NCBI GenBank assembly: GCA_905331475.1
Contig: CAJNYU010000694.1
Coordinates: 124,001 to 188,000 of the forward strand
DNA length: 64,000 nt
Origin: Rotaria socialis
Lineage: Eukaryota; Rotifera; Eurotatoria; Philodinida; Philodinidae
Direction: 5' to 3'
Shown one piece after another: positions 58,894 through 64,000 of the stretch. The notes under the pieces were generated by a model. That model ran no database searches. It saw only the letters and a program-made list of their open reading frames with translations, and was not told the origin of the DNA. Each line of letters begins with the position of its first letter. Position 1 is the first letter of the stretch. A program made the position numbers and the translations under genes.

Positions 58894-61438
58894 ATAAACA
58901 CATTTTGCTGACATTTGTTTGTCTTTATTTTACTATTTGCATCTATTTTTTCAGATGTATGTGATGAGTGCAGTTACATTAAAAAAAATAGAAGCTTAAC
59001 TGTGATTTATTATCGAGTGTTTTTTTTTCTGTGTTTCTCTGTGCTGAATTTCATATTCGATTGTCATTGTATAGTTGAATGTATAACGCGATGTCGATGT
59101 GCTTCATCGCAAACCCGGTGAGCAATAATCGAATCTTTTCTTTTTATTTTCTAATTGTTTTAGTAAAGAAACAAGAATGGATATGATGTATAAAAAATTA
59201 AAATAGTGTATAAGGAATCGAAAAATGTTTTTTCTTTCGTCTATCACATCAATGATGATAATAATTAATCACTAAAAACGTATTGTTGTAAGCATCAGTT
59301 CTACTACAAAAGTTAAGAAAATGATTTCTTTCCTCCGTCGACCAAAAAAAACAGTTTTCGTAAAAGTTTCCAATAATTAGATATCTTTTTCTTCTTATAG
59401 ATTTCTGATCACAAAATATGTATGTAGTGTTATATGATAAATAAATAAATCATAGATCTCTATCTGTTACCTATAGCATCTACGTACGAAAAGAGCTATC
59501 GTAAGATCTGTGTATCTATAGGCTAGGCTTACATGATTCAATAATCATTAACGTAAACGAGACAGAAGAATAAAAGAACAACGATAGAATTATTAATGGA
59601 ATTTCTAATGAAGCAATAAAACATATCTATCTGTTTAGGAGTAGCTACTGTTTTTGTTCTTATTATCTATAATCGCTTTTTCTCTACTTAAAAATATTCT
59701 GCTAATGATTTTTCAATAGAACATTAAAGAGTATGCTAATGTCTTCAATGTAGAAATTACACTTAATTGGGTCACAAGAAGAATCAATTGTGATAGTACG
59801 TAATAGTTATTATGATTGTTTTCTGCTGAATACCATATTTTACTACTTGGGCTACATGGTTTTTCTTTTGTTTCGTTGATTTTTTTCTCTGTCTAAGAAA
59901 ATCTCTAATTGATTTTGTTTTTGTTGTCTATTTAGTCAACATGTTTTTTCGACATAAATTAAAAGCTATTATACATGTACCAATATAGGATGAATATTAG
60001 AATTATTGTATTGGCATATACACATCAATCATACTGATTTATTTTCAGGTACTTATACACTGGTATGAATTTTTGTTTTCCAATTTAAACCAACAATAAT
60101 ATATCAGATTAGTATTACCGATAAAATTCAAATATTGTTACGATAATAAATCCAAGCTGTTATATCATACTCGAATAATTATAAAATATGACGTGAGTAA
60201 TATAGCACTTGTAAAATGAGTACCGAATCAAAAGAATGAAAATTCCTCAAAGAAATAATATTGTTCTTTAAATAAAAGAATTATTCATTAAAACAGATTT
60301 TTATGTGAGAGATTTCGTTGATAGAAAACGTTTATATTGCAAAGATCCGTATGACGACAGAGAAAACGTTCTTATTAATTCTGTTTTTATTATATTCATC
60401 AAAATAAATCATGATCTATTTATTTCTATTATTGTTGTTCCCTTTTCTGTTATTATGTGTCATATATTTCGTGTAATGTTATTATTTCGAATTGACATGT
60501 ATTATAGTGCTACATGTTATTCTTATTTATTAAATTTGAATACTAAACTCTGTCTACTTATTAGTATTCATAACCAATTATGCTAACTTCCGCCGCGAAA
60601 TGAGAGAAACCATGTGAACAGAAATAAATATTTGTTAAGAATTGATCTTAATTCGTTGATAGACGGAAACTAAATTTTAATGCAATCAAATTAAATTGCA
60701 TTAAAGTAACTATCACTCTATCAGTAATTATAGCTAATAATAGTTCGTATAGTGACAGGATAGATCAATAGAGTATGAAACATAATTTTTCACGTGATGA
60801 TTATTAAAAATATAATTTCTTTGATTTTTACAATTAAATATTGATTTGATATGAATGAATAGATGGTTAGCAAATTAAAGTTTATTTCGACATTTATGAT
60901 ATGAATTTTTATTCTACTGTAAGATGTTCTTCAAACAAAATAGTTTTCATGGAAAATAGCGACCTCCCACAGTAATGTAAAAGAAACGAAACAGTCTATG
61001 AAAAACTATCTTTGGCGTGTAAGCAAACCAATCATAAGTTATTATCAATATTCTCATTTTTTTTGTTCCTGATCGAGAATATGTGTAGCTATATAACTAT
61101 AACAATGACCTTTTTCTTTTCTAAAATTTTTGATCAATATGATGTAATGAATTTTAACAACAAAATAGTCTATACTATTCTAATTTATCAAATGAATATG
61201 AAAAAATAAAATTTCGAAAATTGTATCGTTTATTTTCCATGATGATGTCAAAAAATGTTTGATCAAATTCTTCCTTGACTTTTCTTTAATAATGGATAAA
61301 AGCTTAATCTCAAAACATTTAAAATATTATGTCAACATAATATTTATCAAGAATGCATTTAAAGTTGTTAACAAATTACTTTTAAAATATTATTTCTATT
61401 TTCTTTCTATTGAATTGTTTAGTTTTTCAGATAAAATT
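58894..61438. other. intergenic region between GPCR and hyccin genes
   Basis: About 2.5 kb, AT-rich, no supported gene. The first part likely holds the GPCR 3' UTR. The frame at 60305-60586 has hydrophobic stretches but no homology that I can see and no splice context. Confidence 0.45.
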
Positions 61439-63766
61439 ATGGCAACTGTCATAACGACTAATGATAATGTTTATTCCAATGGCTCATCGCCCAGTAATTT
61501 TAAAATGATTCATGATTGGTTTCTTTCACTTCAGGTATGTACACATTTGTAGAGAATCTTTTCATCTTGCGTTTTTAATGATGTTATATCACGTCTCAGG
61601 TAATTTTTTCCTCCTCTATGGATAAATGAAGTGCTAATGAAGCTAATATTTCAAAATTGCAAAGTGGTCTTTTGCTTGCTTTTCATGAGTAGAATTGCGT
61701 GCTAGTAGTCAAGAAGATACTGTGTGTGTGTGTGTGTGTGTGTGATTTATAATCTTTCTTGATTTAATGCTGCTGACAGCGTCGCTTAAAAAAAGAATGC
61801 AAGTAGAGAACATCTTTTTTTTCATGTGTTTCTACTCTCGTTCCTTACTATGCGTGCATCTTTGTATAATAATCATGAAAAATGAGTAGCCTGAGAAGGC
61901 AATAGCGAGAGTCGATCTTTTCTTTCTCCTCCTCATTTTCCTTTTGGTCTTCTATTGAAGACAAAAATCTTAGTTCCAGTGTTAAGGTTTTTATTTTATT
62001 AAATAACAACTTGTTTAAATGTTGAAAAGCATCAAAATTCACAGTGTGATAAGCAGCATGTATATGATGTACGACACTTATTCTTTTTCTCTATGCTTGG
62101 TTAAACATTTTAGATTGTATCTTTGCATGAACTATTCAAATCAATTATGAAAGAATCACCGACGTTCGGCATTTCTTCACTTGCTACCATTCTTTTATTT
62201 ATTAATTCATTCAAGTTTCCAGTACCATAATCCATATGTAACAGAGAGAAAGACAAGAGTAAAAAAAGTAGAACAAGAAATTTCACTCGTCAGTCAAAAG
62301 ATTAAAATGTGAACGAGATAGACATGCTGAGTTAGGCGACATAAATTATGCTCGCGCGCACACATTGTTTCTGACAGGTGATGCTCACAGAAAGAATAAA
62401 GTAATGAAAGAAAGAAGTCTGTTCGCACGACCAGCTTTCACCTTCTTCTTCATTTTTTTCTTCTTTTTTTTACTCGTCTCATCGTTTATACGTGTATGTG
62501 GTATCTCTTGTATTTTATTTAAAGAAAGAAAAAGCATCGGAAATCAAAAGAGAAGAAGAAAAATGGAAAAGCATTCTTCTTTGTTCTAGGGTGAAATGGT
62601 GTCATCAACTTTGAATTACAATCCAAAATTGAATGCTGAAATTCATTTAGCCATAACTAAAGAATCTTCGGAAGTACGTTTCAAAAACTAAATATGATAT
62701 TAATATTGTTATATGATTCTAGTATGTGTCATCAATTTGTGATCATCTTTTTTCACTTTATCACGATGTACAACATCGACTATTTGTGCTTCAATTTCTT
62801 CCGTCATTCGTAGCAGTCTATTATGATGTTCTTTATCATCATCGTCATCTAGAATCAATTGATGCTAAAACCGAGGTAAAAAAAAAGATAGAGTGCTATG
62901 ATACTCGCTCATTATCATTGTTCATTCGTCTAATGACTGGGTAACGTACATCCTTTCCATCAGCATATATAAAAGAAGAACAGGAAGCCTTTTACACAAA
63001 TTGAGAGAGAAGAGAAAATGAGATAGAGAAAAACAGATAGCTTTTGTGTGAAAGTGCAAGTCATAGGTCTTTTTAGCAGAAAGGCAGAGTCTCGAAGATG
63101 AGATTTTTTTTCTTTTCCGGAATTTTTTTTATTCCATGAAATGCAATTCTGTATGTGAAATGTCCGATCTTTGATAAAGTTTCTGATATTAAAATCTAAT
63201 TAAAAACAAAGTAGAGATTGTTACTTTTACAACGATAAATTGTCGAAGTAAGCCATGACAGGAAGAAGAAAAAAAACATAAAGATTTCATCGTGTGATGA
63301 TAATATGTTAAAAAAAATTTTTTCATTAGAAGAACAATAAGGTAAAACCGGAAACGAAAGAAATGAGGAGGGGGTAGAGAGTCAAATTTGAAACATGTCA
63401 AACGAAGCTAATTTCGCTTTTCATCACTACCATGAACACATTCACATAAGCTACATTCATAATGTGTCTTTGCCTGGAGTCGACAGCCACAGCACATTAT
63501 CATCAGCACCATTGTCATTCCTCCTTTTTGACAGCATCCTAGCGCGAATAATCCGACTGCAGCAGTAAAGATGAGCGGCTTTCTTTTCCCTTCTTCTTTT
63601 TTCTATTTTTTTCTCTTACCGCCTGATTATCGTTATTAAAGAGAGAGAGAGAGAGTGAGCACGTCGCTTCATCATTTTTTTTCTTCATCATTCGATGTGT
63701 CTTACTCTTTGCTTATAGGATGTTTGTTCAACAATTGATACTTTCCTCGTCAGTCTTTATAATCTA
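61439..63766 (+). CDS. hyccin (FAM126) family protein, 5' part; continues past the right edge
   Basis: Exons 61439-61534, 62590-62673, 62723-62875 and 63719-63766 are all phase 0 and give 127 residues so far. The order MIHDWFLSLQ, then ICDHLFSLYHDVQHRLFVLQFLPSFV (quoted in parts: ICDHLFSLY, LFVLQFLPSFV), then a Tyr-rich helix, then IDTFLVSLYNL matches the start of the hyccin domain. There, a D-W-L block, CxQLFxFY, FxLQFLPxLI and a final LLLGIYNLE occur in the same order. Hyccin binds TTC7 and, with EFR3, brings PI4KIIIalpha to the plasma membrane to make PI4P. Introns 1 and 3 are long (1055 and 843 bp), intron 2 only 49 bp. The last donor (GTAAGT at 63767) shows the gene runs on. Confidence 0.75.
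61722..61744. repeat. (TG)n microsatellite in hyccin intron 1
   Basis: About 11 uninterrupted tg units. A simple repeat, likely length-variable. Confidence 0.9.
63640..63655. repeat. (GA)n microsatellite in hyccin intron 3
   Basis: A run of eight ga units about 65 bp upstream of exon 4, within a wider purine/pyrimidine-rich intron with ttctttt tracts nearby. Confidence 0.8.
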
Positions 63767-64000
63767 GTAAGTATGATTAAATATACATATAACTCACATG
63801 AAGATAGAGCTAGGACTTTGTCTAAACGGTAGTTAGCTATTGATAACAGTTGCCATACACTAATCTGTATCAGTAGCTCTACTACTGAATAGTCAGCCAT
63901 AAATCATCAAGAGTGATTCTACTCATTATAATAGTCTCATTCTTTTTCAATAAATTAATCAAATTGCAAGAAGAAAATATTCATCTTCTTTTCTATCCTA
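63767..64000 (+). other. start of hyccin intron 4 to window end
   Basis: Begins with a GTAAGT donor. No further exon is visible before the edge. Confidence 0.55.

Noticed and set aside
1..64000. CRISPR arrays, prophage, bacterial operons
   Set aside because: Introns in most genes and animal-type families show a eukaryotic nuclear genome; no regularly spaced repeats were seen.

Overview
The window looks like a piece of a bdelloid rotifer genome (Adineta/Rotaria type). It is AT-rich and eukaryotic, and its genes are split by many short GT-AG introns of roughly 45-75 bp. It also carries several families I associate with bdelloids: large F-box-like leucine-rich proteins, secreted Cys-rich and propeller-like proteins, threonine-rich membrane proteins and serine hydrolases. 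Penelope-like and hAT transposon remains are present. The species assignment is inference; no search was run. Exon limits were read by eye from splice sites and phase.

Layout. 1-5.0 kb: almost gene-free, with one doubtful Ig-like exon at the left edge (minus). 5.0-8.0 kb: intact 14-exon polypeptide GalNAc-transferase (plus). 8.7-10.2 kb: long inverted-repeat element carrying its own nested insertion. 11.1-15.7 kb: five-exon type II membrane protein with a poly-threonine stalk and a discoidin-like end; its third intron holds a TIR element. 17.1-18.5 kb: decayed beta-lactamase-like serine hydrolase. 19.7-22.2 kb: secreted protein with a duplicated Cys-rich domain. 24.3-29.5 kb: a gene graveyard on the minus strand (DNA-PKcs-like kinase piece, an unrecognised broken gene, topoisomerase II ATPase piece), with a broken F-box-like gene on plus in its middle. 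31.5-33.5 kb: intact paralogue of that F-box-like gene. 34.5-35.8 kb: intronless sulfotransferase (minus). 37.1-39.1 kb: Penelope-like retroelement remnant interrupted by a non-autonomous hAT element. 40.7-41.7 kb: second hAT element with the C-terminal part of a transposase. 43.4-44.4 kb: secreted propeller-like gene with two frameshifts (minus). 45.0-45.9 kb: alpha/beta hydrolase (minus). 47.8-48.6 kb: small acidic two-exon protein. 48.6-56.5 kb: about 8 kb without a convincing gene. 56.5-58.9 kb: aminergic-type GPCR. 61.4 kb to the right edge: start of a hyccin (FAM126) gene.

The genes do not form an operon or pathway. Core animal genes (GalNAc-transferase, GPCR, hyccin) flank a central accessory block (about 8.7-48 kb) of multigene-family members, decayed copies and transposons. 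The best-supported unusual structures are three insertions with recognisable boundaries: two hAT-type elements, each flanked by an 8-bp target duplication with one mismatch, and a 266-bp insertion whose empty site is preserved in the other arm of the same inverted repeat. I found no CRISPR array, rRNA or convincing tRNA.
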